Shown one piece after another: positions 35,465 to 44,000 of a DNA stretch of 64,000 nt (its first letter is position 1; each line of letters begins with the position of its first letter). The stretch lies in contig JAIEQM010000065.1 in NCBI GenBank assembly GCA_019747705.1, positions 1 through 64,000 on the forward strand, written 5' to 3'. The translations under genes and the position numbers were made by a program. The DNA comes from Chitinophagaceae bacterium. Lineage in GTDB: Bacteria; Bacteroidota; Bacteroidia; Chitinophagales; Chitinophagaceae. The notes under the pieces are model-generated. The model was not told the DNA's origin. It saw only the letters and a program-made list of their open reading frames with translations, and searched no databases.

Positions 35465-36424
35465 CAGGTATAGGCGTTTAGTTATCCCTTTTTGTAATCA
35501 ACCTTATAGGTTTGTTTTCTGCCATTTTCTTTACCAATAAGTCAAACATTGTGTTCATTGCATTTCTCCTGTTGTAGCGATAATGATACTCGTCAAGATA
35601 CCCTTGCAGGTGTTCTTTGCTGCAATGATGGTGAATACCCCTTAACCATCCTTTTAAATTCATGATATGAATATGCATATCTGGAAAATTTTTGCCTTCA
35701 TTTGAAGGAACTTGCTTTAAATGACGGTACTCCTTTTTTAAAGGCAAATACCCTCTCCGTTCATCTGTGATTACGATTGCTTCTGTTTGAATATAGCTAT
35801 TAAAGAAAGGTTTGAAATCTTCTGCCGCTGCATTTTCAATTACCTGAGCATAAGATCTTCCAACACCGTCTGCCACTTTCTCCAATGCTACGACAACTAA
35901 TCTTTTTTCTCCTTTACTGCTGCCCCGCTTTTGTTCTTCAGGTTGTCCAATATAAAATTCATCAACATGCACCTCGCCGGATAAAGGGTTTTGTTTACTG
36001 CTTTGCATTGCTTGTTGAATTTTCCACTTAAATGACCAACAGGTTTTCTGGCGCAACTCAAATTCCCTGCTTAATTCCAGTGTTGATATGCCTTTCTTTT
36101 TCGTCACAATTTTAAAAACAATATTCATTGCAGTAAGCAAAGAGAATTTAACCTTGTCAAACATGGTTCCAGCCGTAGGGCTCTCATCTTTCTTGCATTT
36201 GAGGCAACGCCTGTGATAAGGCTTGCTTCCTTTTATATATTTGACACTACCGCAGTTTTTACAACTGTAACCCTGCTCCCATTTAATATCAGCTATTTAC
36301 TTTCTGCAATCCTCATCTGTCTTGAAATACTGGTTAAACTTTATTGAATTCATACCAGTAAATTTATCCCGTTTTTCCATAGGTAAATGTATGGAAAATT
36401 GGGATAGCTAAACGCCTATACCTG
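35465..36424 (-). mobile_element. ISXO2-like IS (IS1595 family), 960 bp
   Basis: Inverted ends CAGGTATAGGCGTTTAG and its complement (one later mismatch) bound the element. It carries a transposase with a zinc-ribbon N terminus. The 8-bp duplication expected for IS1595 is not seen, so the flanks may have changed since insertion. The left end is 11 bases upstream of the lipoprotein start and the right end is six bases past the gcvH stop. Confidence 0.8.
35478..36353 (-). pseudogene. ISXO2-like transposase with nonsense codon
   Basis: From the ATG at 36351-36353 the frame reads MNSIKFNQYFKTDEDCRK and then stops at 36297-36299 (TAA). It continues as IADIKWEQGYSCKNCGSVKYI with the CxxC zinc ribbon, RRCLKCKKDESPTAGTMFDK, and the catalytic domain VHVDEFYIGQPEEQKRG, IVITDERRGYL and NMHIHIMNLKGWLRGIHH. 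This is a full-length ISXO2-type transposase of about 290 residues apart from the stop. An internal ATG at 36164 could start a shorter product lacking the zinc ribbon. Confidence 0.8.
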
Positions 36425-36429
36425 TAAAT

Positions 36430-36810
36430 CTATTTATCTGCTATTTGCTTGTATTGTTCTGCCGAAAGTAAATTATTCAGTTCGTCAGGAATTGAAACTC
36501 TAATCTTTATCATCCAGCCTTCAGAATACGATGCCGTATTAACTAAAGCAGCATTGTCTTTTAATGATGTATTTACTTCAATTACTTCGCCGCCTACCGG
36601 CATAAATAAATCCGATGTAGTTTTTACAGCTTCAACAGAACCAAACACTTCATCTTTATTAAATTATTTACCTACTGATGGGTGGTCCACATAAACAATT
36701 TCTCCTAATTCGCTTTGAACAAATTCGGTAATTCCAACAGTACCGGTATCACCTTCTACCAATAACCAGGTATGTTCTTTTGAATATTTGTAATCAGTTG
36801 GAAATTGCAT
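36430..36810 (-). pseudogene. Glycine cleavage H protein with in-frame stop
   Basis: The frame starts [20 protein letters not shown], then [20 protein letters not shown], typical of GcvH. A TAA (36664-36666) follows GK, after which FNKDEVFGSVEAVKTTSDLF (with the lipoyl-carrying Lys) and LSAEQYKQIADK complete a normal length of about 126 residues. A single change (for example CAA to TAA) explains it, so this is a nonsense mutation rather than a shift. A functional gcvH must lie elsewhere if glycine cleavage works. It sits next to an ars operon rather than gcv genes. Confidence 0.85.
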
Positions 36811-36828
36811 AATATTTTATTTTTAAGA

Positions 36829-37602
36829 TTAAAACCCTTTTCTCAGCATATCAGCATATTCATTCGGTAGTAGACTATTTTCAACAGCGGTCGCTGCTTT
36901 TTCTATATCATATTCAAACCGGACAAATTCTACCTGTACTGCATTTTTATTATTTATGCTGCTATCTGAATTAATTGAAAGAATTGCATAGCAACCTTTT
37001 GGATTATTATCTTTTGGTTTACCTACTGAACCAATATTGATTGCATGACGATAGTGTGTATTTTCTGTTTGCTCTGTTGGTAATATCCTGTGGTAAGGTT
37101 TATGTGTATGACCGAAGCACATGATGTCTGCATCTGCCTGCTCCATAATTCTCATTAAACTTTTTCCATCTCTGTCTTCAAATAAATACTCATTAATTTT
37201 TCTTGGACTGCCATGTACTAATAATAAGTTCAGCTTATCATTGTTTAACTGAAACTCTACTTTGATATGTGCAGGAAGTGTACGCAGGTATTTTCTTTCA
37301 TCTGGTTTCACAATGGAGTTGGTATAGGATATGGAAATTTTGCCCATGTCCTTTTCCGGTTCTGTTTTGTAAGCACATCCGCATTCATCACTCATTAAAC
37401 CAATGCCCTGGTCGTAGTTACCTGCAATAGTCGGGATGCCTCTTTTTCTTATTTCATAAATTACTTCATTAGGCCAAATGTTATACCCTACTAAATCACC
37501 AAGGCAATAGATGGCATCTGGCTTTTGTTCTTCTATACTTTTTAAACATGCTTCCAATGCAGGTAGATTGGCATGTATGTCGGAAAATAATGCGATTCTC
37601 AT
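36829..37602 (-). CDS. Metallophosphoesterase (YfcE-like)
   Basis: A 257-residue enzyme with all metal-binding motifs of the calcineurin-like superfamily: SDIHANLPALEA (D and H near 8-10), YCLGDLVGYNIWP (D), AGNYDQG (N), LLLVHGSPR (H) and MCFGHTHKPYHR (GHTH). Family members cleave phosphodiesters such as cyclic nucleotides. It is preceded on the same strand by the ACR3 pump with a 10-base gap and lies in the arsenic operon. That makes a role in that stress or a co-transcribed passenger possible; neither is shown by sequence. Confidence 0.88.
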   Translation of the reverse strand: MRIALFSDIHANLPALEACLKSIEEQKPDAIYCLGDLVGYNIWPNEVIYEIRKRGIPTIAGNYDQGIGLMSDECGCAYKTEPEKDMGKISISYTNSIVKPDERKYLRTLPAHIKVEFQLNNDKLNLLLVHGSPRKINEYLFEDRDGKSLMRIMEQADADIMCFGHTHKPYHRILPTEQTENTHYRHAINIGSVGKPKDNNPKGCYAILSINSDSSINNKNAVQVEFVRFEYDIEKAATAVENSLLPNEYADMLRKGF

Positions 37603-37612
37603 TGTGAACTAT

Positions 37613-38689
37613 TTAAGCGATTTGTGATTTTGTATAATATTTATTACGAAGCCAGAAGGCAACATTTACCAATGCAATCAGCGCCGGTACTTCTACCAAT
37701 GGCCCAATAACACCGGCAAAAGCCTGGCCACTGTTGATGCCAAATACACCAATAGCAACTGCAATGGCTAATTCAAAGTTGTTACCCGCTGCGGTGAAAG
37801 CGATGGATGCGTTAGTGGAATAATCGGCTCCCAATTTTTTGCCGATAAAAAAGCTGACTAAGAACATGATGGCAAAGTAGATTACCAATGGGATAGCAAT
37901 TCTTATTACATCAAATGGAATCTGAACAATCAATTCACCTTTCAAACTAAACATTACAACAATTGTAAACAGTAATGCTATTAATGTAACGGGAGAAATA
38001 ACAGGGATGAATTTTGTTTGATACCATTCTTCGCCTTTCATCTTTAATAGAATGACTCTTGTTAAGAACCCTGCTAAAAAAGGGATGCCTAAATAGATTG
38101 CTACGCTTTTTGCTATTTGTCCGATGGTAATATCCACTATTGAACCTGTGATACCAAACAATGGTGGCAGCAACGTAACAAATACATAAGCGTAAACACT
38201 ATATAAGAGAACCTGAAAGATGCTGTTCAATGCTACCAACCCGGCTGCATATTCACGGCTGCCTTCAGCCAGCTCATTCCAAACAATCACCATTGCAATA
38301 CAACGGGCAAGACCAATAAGAATTAATCCTACCATGTATTCAGGATAACCATGCAGAAACACAATAGCAAGTATGAACATGAGAATAGGACCTATTACCC
38401 AATTGAGCAACAGGGATACCCCAAGAACTTTTGTGTTTTTGAAAACTTCTTTCAGTTTATCATACTTTACTTTAGCAAAGGGTGGGTACATCATCAGGAT
38501 TAATCCGATAGCCAGAGGAATATTAGTTGTACCGGTAGAAAATGAATTGATAAACTTTGATGATGAAGGGAAAAAATAGCCAATTGCCACACCTACCGCC
38601 ATTGCTAAGAAAATCCATAGTGTCAGATAACGGTCTAAAAAAACAAGCTTCTTTCTTTCTAATGCAGGAGCACAATTATTTGCAGTCAT
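37613..38689 (-). CDS. arsB: ACR3-type arsenite efflux permease
   Basis: A 358-residue permease with about ten helices and the ACR3 landmarks: [41 protein letters not shown] sequence near 60-75, and the conserved Cys in [17 protein letters not shown] (about 125). The last part reads [20 protein letters not shown]. It expels arsenite using the proton gradient. It is preceded by the DUF6428 gene and ArsR and followed by a phosphoesterase. A regulatory palindrome before DUF6428 places it under ArsR control. Confidence 0.92.
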   Translation of the reverse strand: MTANNCAPALERKKLVFLDRYLTLWIFLAMAVGVAIGYFFPSSSKFINSFSTGTTNIPLAIGLILMMYPPFAKVKYDKLKEVFKNTKVLGVSLLLNWVIGPILMFILAIVFLHGYPEYMVGLILIGLARCIAMVIVWNELAEGSREYAAGLVALNSIFQVLLYSVYAYVFVTLLPPLFGITGSIVDITIGQIAKSVAIYLGIPFLAGFLTRVILLKMKGEEWYQTKFIPVISPVTLIALLFTIVVMFSLKGELIVQIPFDVIRIAIPLVIYFAIMFLVSFFIGKKLGADYSTNASIAFTAAGNNFELAIAVAIGVFGINSGQAFAGVIGPLVEVPALIALVNVAFWLRNKYYTKSQIA

Positions 38690-38706
38690 GTTTTTGTTTT
38701 AGGAAT

Positions 38707-39180
38707 TTAACAACAGCCTCCACTATGGGTACATTTGCTTTCATTTGCCGTAACCGATTCACTCAATTGTCTTTTTTGTTTTACAGATGGAATACCGCAG
38801 GCATCACCAGCCAAACAAGCTGTATGTTTAGGTACAAGCTGAAAATCTTTCCCATTAATATGCAAACCGTATTTACTGATTGTTTCTGATTGATACTCTA
38901 CTTCAATTTCCAAATCACCTATGCCCAATTTATCTTCAGATAGTGCAATGATTTTAATTAGCTTTTGTGGTTTTAAACGATGCTCATAATCGTTGGCATC
39001 GAAAAGCTGAAAATTCACAACCTTTTCAAGACGTTCTGTACCTCCGCAATCAATAAAGTGTCTTGTAACAATTCCAATTTCTGTAACGTGAAAATTTTCG
39101 GGAACATAAGCACCGGATGGCAATCTAAAATTTACAGCCTCTGCTGTTGCAAGGTGTCTTTTGATTTCTGATAATTTCAT
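38707..39180 (-). CDS. DUF6428 family protein of the ars operon
   Basis: A 157-residue protein starting MKLSEIKRHLATAEAVNFRL, with VPENFHVTEIGIVTRHFIDCGG in the middle and a Cys-rich tail (ACLAGDACGIP and CTHSGGCC). DUF6428 genes commonly sit in arsenic operons of Bacteroidota, and the tail could bind As(III), although this is inference. It ends 17 bases before the ACR3 gene. A palindrome at 39238-39253 precedes it. Confidence 0.8.
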   Translation of the reverse strand: MKLSEIKRHLATAEAVNFRLPSGAYVPENFHVTEIGIVTRHFIDCGGTERLEKVVNFQLFDANDYEHRLKPQKLIKIIALSEDKLGIGDLEIEVEYQSETISKYGLHINGKDFQLVPKHTACLAGDACGIPSVKQKRQLSESVTANESKCTHSGGCC

Positions 39181-39237
39181 TTTGTGTTTTATTTATTTTA
39201 CTTATAGGTTGTTTCTACATGATTTTATAATAACTCA

Positions 39238-39253
39238 ATCGTAATATACCGAT
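39238..39253. promoter_or_regulatory. Candidate ArsR operator before DUF6428
   Basis: ATCGTAATATACCGAT is nearly symmetric and matches 14 of 16 positions of the complement of the box upstream of arsR. Its place, 57 bases before the operon's first gene, fits repression by ArsR. Confidence 0.6.
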
Positions 39254-39271
39254 GATTTAAGGCAAAAAAAA

Positions 39272-39601
39272 TCAGGAACATTCTGCTTTGGCCTGGTAAG
39301 TAACAAAGAAGCCTTCAAATTCTCTCTTTACCTGCTGCCATACTTTTTCATCGATACAATAGCTTACACTTGTGCCTTCCACACATCCTTTTATTATGCC
39401 GATGTTTTTTAACTCCTTTAAATGCTGTGAAATTGTGGCCTGAGCCAGTCCTAATTCTTCTACGATCTCGCCACAAATGCAATGCTCGGCTTTTACCAAA
39501 TGCTGAATGATGGCAATCCGGGCAGGATGTGCCAGTGCTTTAAGCACTGTTGCCAGTTTATTCTGCTTTGCAGTAAATATTTCTGTTTTTGTTATCCCCA
39601 T
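39272..39601 (-). CDS. arsR: ArsR-family arsenic-responsive repressor
   Basis: A 109-residue repressor with a winged helix: LATVLKALAHPARIAIIQHLVKAEH, then EIVEELGLAQATISQHLKELKNIGI (recognition helix) and the wing KGCVEGTSVSYCIDEKVW. The metal site is probably C41/C43 in EHCICGEI. It represses ars genes and lets go when arsenite binds. Its own start has a symmetric box just upstream. It lies at the head of the divergent-looking set but is on the same strand as the operon. Confidence 0.92.
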   Translation of the reverse strand: MGITKTEIFTAKQNKLATVLKALAHPARIAIIQHLVKAEHCICGEIVEELGLAQATISQHLKELKNIGIIKGCVEGTSVSYCIDEKVWQQVKREFEGFFVTYQAKAECS

Positions 39602-39604
39602 TCC

Positions 39605-39620
39605 ATCGCAATATTACGAT
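39605..39620. promoter_or_regulatory. Candidate ArsR operator before arsR
   Basis: ATCGCAATATTACGAT is close to a perfect palindrome and lies four bases upstream of the arsR start. It matches the second box at 39238. Confidence 0.6.
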
Positions 39621-39655
39621 ATTAATAATTGCCGCCAAATTATTTTTCTGTGAGG

Positions 39656-39853
39656 CTATAATTTGAACATGCTTGTTATTACCAGGCTTTCTTCCTGCTT
39701 TAGTTCTTTGCGCTTTTTATCGGCCCATTTCATCACTTCATCTACCTGTGGGTCGTTTGAGTAACTGTATAAAGGGCTTTTAGTTTCAAGAACTTCTGAA
39801 AGGTGTTTGTGTCCTTTTTCATTCTGAACAACGTAGGTGATATATGTTTTCAT
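39656..39853 (-). CDS. Small hypothetical protein
   Basis: A 65-residue protein, MKTYITYVVQNEKGHKHLSE to SLVITSMFKL, with no signal peptide and no recognised domain. The frame is clean and on the same strand as arsR, which it precedes by 55 bases. It may be part of the operon or an unrelated small gene. Confidence 0.5.
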   Translation of the reverse strand: MKTYITYVVQNEKGHKHLSEVLETKSPLYSYSNDPQVDEVMKWADKKRKELKQEESLVITSMFKL

Positions 39854-39936
39854 AACCTAATTTTTAATTCAGCGTAAAGTAACGATGAATATAAATAATG
39901 GGATTTGATTTTTTTCAGTTTGAAAACCAATAATTG

Positions 39937-40473
39937 TCATCGTGGCTTGGTGTCAGGATTGGTAGGTCTTACAAATGTGTTGGAATTTGAGTGGAGCTGT
40001 ACCGGCAAAGTCATGTGTGTTAGTATATGTGTAGGATGTTCAATAGGGTGACGTACAACATTACAATTGGTAGTGTTCAAGGCCCCCTGCACAATCCATT
40101 TGTAAACAGAGTCTTTCTGTGCTTTGGTTAATGGTGCTGCAGGAGGCGGGGGCATAATTTTATCAGCCCTTGTTTCATTCATTACCTTCCATGCATTACT
40201 GTTATTGGGTTCATTAGCCCGTATAGATTTCATGATTTCAGTATAGTTATCAAACCGTAAATTTTTTGCCCTTGTAACTGAATTATGGCAACCGGGTTTG
40301 GCACAATTACTTACAAAAATGGGCAGCACGTTGGTTTCAAAACAAATAACAGATGCGCCTGCAGGCGGTGGTGTAATACCGGGTGGCGGTGTACCGCCGG
40401 GTATAAGTGTATCATGCCTGCAGGCATGCATCAGCATCATACATACAACAATAGCCGCAATGAGTTTTCGCAT
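39937..40473 (-). CDS. c-type cytochrome-like lipoprotein, 3' end eroded
   Basis: A lipoprotein (signal up to MLMHAC) with a cytochrome-like domain: VLPIFVSNCAKPGCHNSVTRAKNLRFDNYTEI, giving a CxxxCH heme motif, then MPPPPAAPLTKAQKDSVYKWIVQGALN. Related proteins carry a second repeat of this type. Here the frame goes on with HPIEHPTHILTHM, unlike the expected sequence, while a shifted frame still reads FAGTAPLKFQHICKTYQS, the start of the second unit. The 3' half therefore looks decayed or deleted. It starts one base after the OB-fold gene and is co-transcribed with it. Confidence 0.65.
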   Translation of the reverse strand: MRKLIAAIVVCMMLMHACRHDTLIPGGTPPPGITPPPAGASVICFETNVLPIFVSNCAKPGCHNSVTRAKNLRFDNYTEIMKSIRANEPNNSNAWKVMNETRADKIMPPPPAAPLTKAQKDSVYKWIVQGALNTTNCNVVRHPIEHPTHILTHMTLPVQLHSNSNTFVRPTNPDTKPR

Positions 40474-40474
40474 A

Positions 40475-40885
40475 TCAGTTTACTTTATAGCAACGGATCA
40501 AAACAACATCGGTTAAATAACCGGTACAAATTCCTTTTAATGTTACCTTTTCTCCTTTGCTTACGGTAATATTTTTTTGTTCCAGTGTGCAGTTAACACC
40601 AAACATGGCATCTTCCGTTTTCAGCAGCACCACTTTCAATCCTTCTTCATTTTGTATTACTTCCGTTACTTCACCATTTACCTGCAGCACTTTTTCCAGG
40701 TATAATTTGTTGGCCGATGCTTCATCTTTGGTATAGGCGTTGAACAGTGTTGCTGCTTCAATTTTAATGGCATCAGCGTCTGCTACTTCGGTTTTGGGTT
40801 TGTTCCATTCAAAAAACCACACATATACAGCCGTGGCTATACCAATAAGAATCAAGATAAGGATGATGGGTTTAAGAGTTTTCAT
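40475..40885 (-). CDS. OB-fold (tRNA_anti-like) membrane-anchored protein
   Basis: A 136-residue protein. One N-terminal membrane anchor (IILILILIGIATAVYVWFF) is followed by a domain with AATLFNAYTKDEASANKLYL, EKVLQVNGEVTEVIQNEEGLKVVLL and KGEKVTLKGICTGYLTDVVLIRCY. These are the strands of the tRNA_anti-like OB fold found in Bacteroidota. Its role is unknown. It is one base upstream of a cytochrome-like gene, a pairing that suggests a redox or envelope job, but that is inference from position. Confidence 0.75.
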   Translation of the reverse strand: MKTLKPIILILILIGIATAVYVWFFEWNKPKTEVADADAIKIEAATLFNAYTKDEASANKLYLEKVLQVNGEVTEVIQNEEGLKVVLLKTEDAMFGVNCTLEQKNITVSKGEKVTLKGICTGYLTDVVLIRCYKVN

Positions 40886-41092
40886 TTGTTGAACCTGCTG
40901 CCTGTAATTTTTAAAACAGTTTTATGCCGTTACCGTGCTGTTTTTACCGGTAAACATCACGGTAACAATGTAACCAATTCAAATTAATTACTTCATTGCC
41001 TTTATGACAGCAGCATCAACTGAACGGGCATAAACAATGACTGAACGGGAAAATGGCTGTCTGAAATTTTTTGTGCTGAAGAGTATTCTTTG

Positions 41093-41713
41093 CTACTTTA
41101 TACCAATATAATTCCCAACCGGCTGCCGGTTCTGGATGCTCCGGGCCAGTGTCATTTCATCAGCATACTCCAGTTCGCCGCCAAAGGCAATGCCACGGGC
41201 AATGGTGGTGATTTTGATAGTTACATCTTTTAGCTGCTTACTGATATAAAACAAAGTAGTATCTCCCTGTATGTTGGGGTTGAGTGCAAAGATGAGTTCT
41301 TCCACTTCGTCTTTTTGAATGCGGTTGATGAGGGGCTGAATATTCAGCTGATCCGGCCCCACACCATCTAATGGCGAAATAATACCGCCCAGCACATGAT
41401 ACCTGCCGCTGAACTGCTGTGTACTTTCAACAGCTATCACATCACGGATGCTTTCCACCACACAAATGATTTGCTTTTTGCGGGAAGGATTGCTGCAGAT
41501 ATTACAGGTATCTGCATCGGCCACATTAAAACATTCTTTGCAAAATTTGATTTCATTGCGCATGTGTGCCACTGCTTCTGTAAACTGCTGCACTTCTTCT
41601 TTGCTTTGTTTTAATAAATGCAATACCAGCCGCAGGGCCGTTTTTTTACCAATGCCGGGTAATTTGGCAAACTCGTTTACGCTTTGTTCCAGTAAAGAAG
41701 AGGAGAAAGACAT
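41093..41713 (-). CDS. recR: Recombination protein RecR
   Basis: A 206-residue RecR. The helix-hairpin-helix LAKLPGIGKKTALRLVLHLL-like segment starts the protein (FAKLPGIGKKTALRLVLHLL). A zinc finger CKECFNVADADTCNICSNPSR follows, then a Toprim domain CVVESIRDVIAVESTQQFSGRYHVLGG and PLDGVGPDQL. It loads RecA with RecF and RecO at gaps. A good -7-like TACTTTCG precedes its start on the minus strand. It is a core gene. Confidence 0.94.
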   Translation of the reverse strand: MSFSSSLLEQSVNEFAKLPGIGKKTALRLVLHLLKQSKEEVQQFTEAVAHMRNEIKFCKECFNVADADTCNICSNPSRKKQIICVVESIRDVIAVESTQQFSGRYHVLGGIISPLDGVGPDQLNIQPLINRIQKDEVEELIFALNPNIQGDTTLFYISKQLKDVTIKITTIARGIAFGGELEYADEMTLARSIQNRQPVGNYIGIK

Positions 41714-41871
41714 GGAGCGAAAGTACGAAGCAGCTAATTAACAAAAGCTAATTTATTCGTGATTGAATCATAATTTTAAACTGCCGAATTAAAGAGGTTA
41801 CAACGTAAGTGATGCTTACAACATGTATCAAGGATATTTCTTTGATGCAGAGTAGAATAAATCATTTTCAC

Positions 41872-42456
41872 ATGAGAAATACATTATTTGTTTCTATTTT
41901 CGTTTTTCTTCTATCAAGCTTTAAAGGCATATTGCAAAATTCTGATTGCAGCACATTAATTGCCCTGTTTCCATCTTCAAAAAGTACAATGAAAAACGGC
42001 GCAGCAGATGCCCGTTTTCCTGTGGTGTTAACCCTGCCTGATAGTACACTTGTGTGGCTGGGTGGCTTGTTCGACAGAAACAGTTTTGTACCAACCCTCA
42101 ATTTAATAACAGAGTATCCCATATTCAGGCTTAACATTAATGAAACTGTTTCAGTAAGAATAAGGGTTTGTGATATGAAACAAAAGCAGGTACAGCAATG
42201 GAATCAGGCGGTGTTTTTTGATACTACAATTGTGTTTACAAAAAGCAAAACAGATAAAACTGTTTTTCTTATTCAGCCCCGAAATTCAAAAAAAATAAAA
42301 TTTGAAAATTATACAAAAGAATCAAAAAAAAATATGATGTGGCTTTATAAAATGGAGCCTAATGGAATATGGAACCCTGATTCATCCAAAACAACTGTTC
42401 CGTTAAAATATGTGCCAAAAGTACTTTGGAAGGATAAAAGGTTTGTTACCAATTAA
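41872..42456 (+). CDS. Secreted hypothetical protein
   Basis: About 194 residues with signal peptide MRNTLFVSIFVFLLSSFKGI and no domain that I recognise. The mature part contains TLIALFPSSKSTMKNGAADA and LPDSTLVWLGGLFDRNSF, then ends in charged sequence (KRFVTN). The start at 41872 fits the signal peptide; an upstream ATG is also in frame. Its stop is seven bases from the stop of the convergent lipoprotein gene. Confidence 0.5.
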   Translation: MRNTLFVSIFVFLLSSFKGILQNSDCSTLIALFPSSKSTMKNGAADARFPVVLTLPDSTLVWLGGLFDRNSFVPTLNLITEYPIFRLNINETVSVRIRVCDMKQKQVQQWNQAVFFDTTIVFTKSKTDKTVFLIQPRNSKKIKFENYTKESKKNMMWLYKMEPNGIWNPDSSKTTVPLKYVPKVLWKDKRFVTN

Positions 42457-42463
42457 GAAGTTT

Positions 42464-43879
42464 TCATTTCCCAATATCAATCACCTGCTCATTATCCCAA
42501 TTGGGTTTAATTAAAATTTTTACGTCCAGGTTTTGCACCAGTTCCGGTTGTTTGCGTGGTTTACTGAAAAAGTTACCGGCATCCCACACACCATTTTTAT
42601 TATCATCATACAATATTCTTACCTGGTACTCCCCGGGTTTGTATAATTTACGGTACCATTCAGCAGCCGCAAGCGGATAACTGCTTTCCAATTTGTCATT
42701 GGCATATAAAAGCAGTACCGGGTTTTTCTTAAGATCAATATTTTTAAACCGTAACCGTATGGAGCCATATTCTTTTTCAGCCTTTACACGAAAGCTGATG
42801 GTATCTTCTTTGTTTGGTTTTAAACCGCCGGTATCAGAAGCATATTCTTTTTGAAAGATCAAACGGTAATTGCCGCCTTCTTTCCATTTGGTAAACAGGA
42901 TGAGTTTTTTATTGGCCGTATCGTTAATGATTTTTACATCAGTAACTGCAGTGGCGCTGTCTTTAAAAAGTTTGATTTGTGTGGTGTCCGCCTGCTTCAA
43001 TGGTTTTTGATACGTAAACTCCAGGCTGTCCAACAAATCCTGTGCACCTGCTTCCAGGTTGGAAGTATAAGTAAGACGTTTAACCGTGTTAGGTTTTCCC
43101 GAAGGTGCTGAAGAAGCAGGCTTCCGCTCTTTTTCTTTTTCCGCAGCAAATGCATATAGCTGAACCGATTTTGTAAAGGCATTGATCTGCACAGCGCTGT
43201 CTAAAAACGCAAATGCTTCGGCAGGCTGGCTGTATTTTTTATCTCCGTCAGCATCCTGCAAACCATATAAATAAAAAGTACCTGTGGGCAAGTTGGTAAA
43301 ATGAAAATATCCTTTGTTATCCACTCTCGCCACATAGATGGGTTTTTCTTTCGCTACTGTTGAATCTTCCTGCTTGCGGTAAAGCAATGCAAAAAAAGTG
43401 CTGTCCGTTTTTCCGTTTTCTGCATTAATGATTCTTCCTTTGAGTTCATTACTGTCAATAACAGTCCCGGTTGAAAAAACATACCGGAAGCTTTTAAGCA
43501 CATTGCCTTCATTTAAATCAACAATGGAGTTCCCGAAATCAATGGTATAAGTAGTGTTGGGCAATAAAGAATCTTTTAAACGGACTGTTACAGTACGGAG
43601 TTTGGCTTCCGTTATGGGTTGCTTTACAGGATAAGGTGAGATGAGGATTTTTTCATTGGCATTTTTTAACTCCACAAATTCATTAAAATTGATATTGATT
43701 CTTTGAGTGGTTACACCCAATGCCGAATCTTTGGGCGAAGTGCTTACGGCAACAGGCGGTAAACTATCCCTGGGCCCGCCGGCAGGAGGAACAATATTGG
43801 CACAGCCGGAACTGCTCAGCAGGTTCACCACAATAACTGCACTGATAAATCCGTATGGAATGATTTTACTGAAACGCAT
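42464..43879 (-). CDS. Ig-like domain lipoprotein
   Basis: A 471-residue lipoprotein (signal up to LLSSSGC, mature start ANIVPPAGGP). The first part, about 30-135, is a bacterial Ig-like (Big_5) domain: GPRDSLPPVAVSTSPKDSA, INFNEFVELKNANEKILISP and LPNTTYTIDFGNSIVDLNEGN. The rest has repeats of beta-rich sequence (DSNELKGRIINAENGKTDS and FYLYGLQDADGDKKYSQPAE). Such proteins are common outer-membrane-associated lipoproteins in Bacteroidota, with unknown roles. It shares an upstream hairpin with the uvrD-like gene. Confidence 0.8.
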   Translation of the reverse strand: MRFSKIIPYGFISAVIVVNLLSSSGCANIVPPAGGPRDSLPPVAVSTSPKDSALGVTTQRININFNEFVELKNANEKILISPYPVKQPITEAKLRTVTVRLKDSLLPNTTYTIDFGNSIVDLNEGNVLKSFRYVFSTGTVIDSNELKGRIINAENGKTDSTFFALLYRKQEDSTVAKEKPIYVARVDNKGYFHFTNLPTGTFYLYGLQDADGDKKYSQPAEAFAFLDSAVQINAFTKSVQLYAFAAEKEKERKPASSAPSGKPNTVKRLTYTSNLEAGAQDLLDSLEFTYQKPLKQADTTQIKLFKDSATAVTDVKIINDTANKKLILFTKWKEGGNYRLIFQKEYASDTGGLKPNKEDTISFRVKAEKEYGSIRLRFKNIDLKKNPVLLLYANDKLESSYPLAAAEWYRKLYKPGEYQVRILYDDNKNGVWDAGNFFSKPRKQPELVQNLDVKILIKPNWDNEQVIDIGK

Positions 43880-43952
43880 GAGGCTGCAAACTTAAAGTAA
43901 TTGGGCGAACTGCCTTTTCTGAAATAAGGTATTAACAGGATTTTGATTGCAA

Positions 43953-43987
43953 AGAGGCGACACCTTTCTCTAAAAGGTGTTGTCTCT
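43953..43987. terminator. Hairpin after the uvrD-like gene
   Basis: AGAGGCGACACCTTT pairs with AAAGGTGTTGTCTCT around a short loop. Both sequence and position match the hairpin at 16364-16407, so it is both a terminator and a repeat. Confidence 0.6.
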
Positions 43988-44000
43988 GTTACATTTGCTT

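Noticed and set aside
35478..36164. Shorter transposase from the internal ATG as an intact gene
   Set aside because: It lacks the zinc-ribbon N terminus, which is present upstream in the same frame beyond a stop. The element is scored as broken.
36664..36666. Recoding of the TAA stop in gcvH
   Set aside because: No stop-recoding system is known for TAA in this group, and other genes use TAA normally. Nonsense mutation is simpler.
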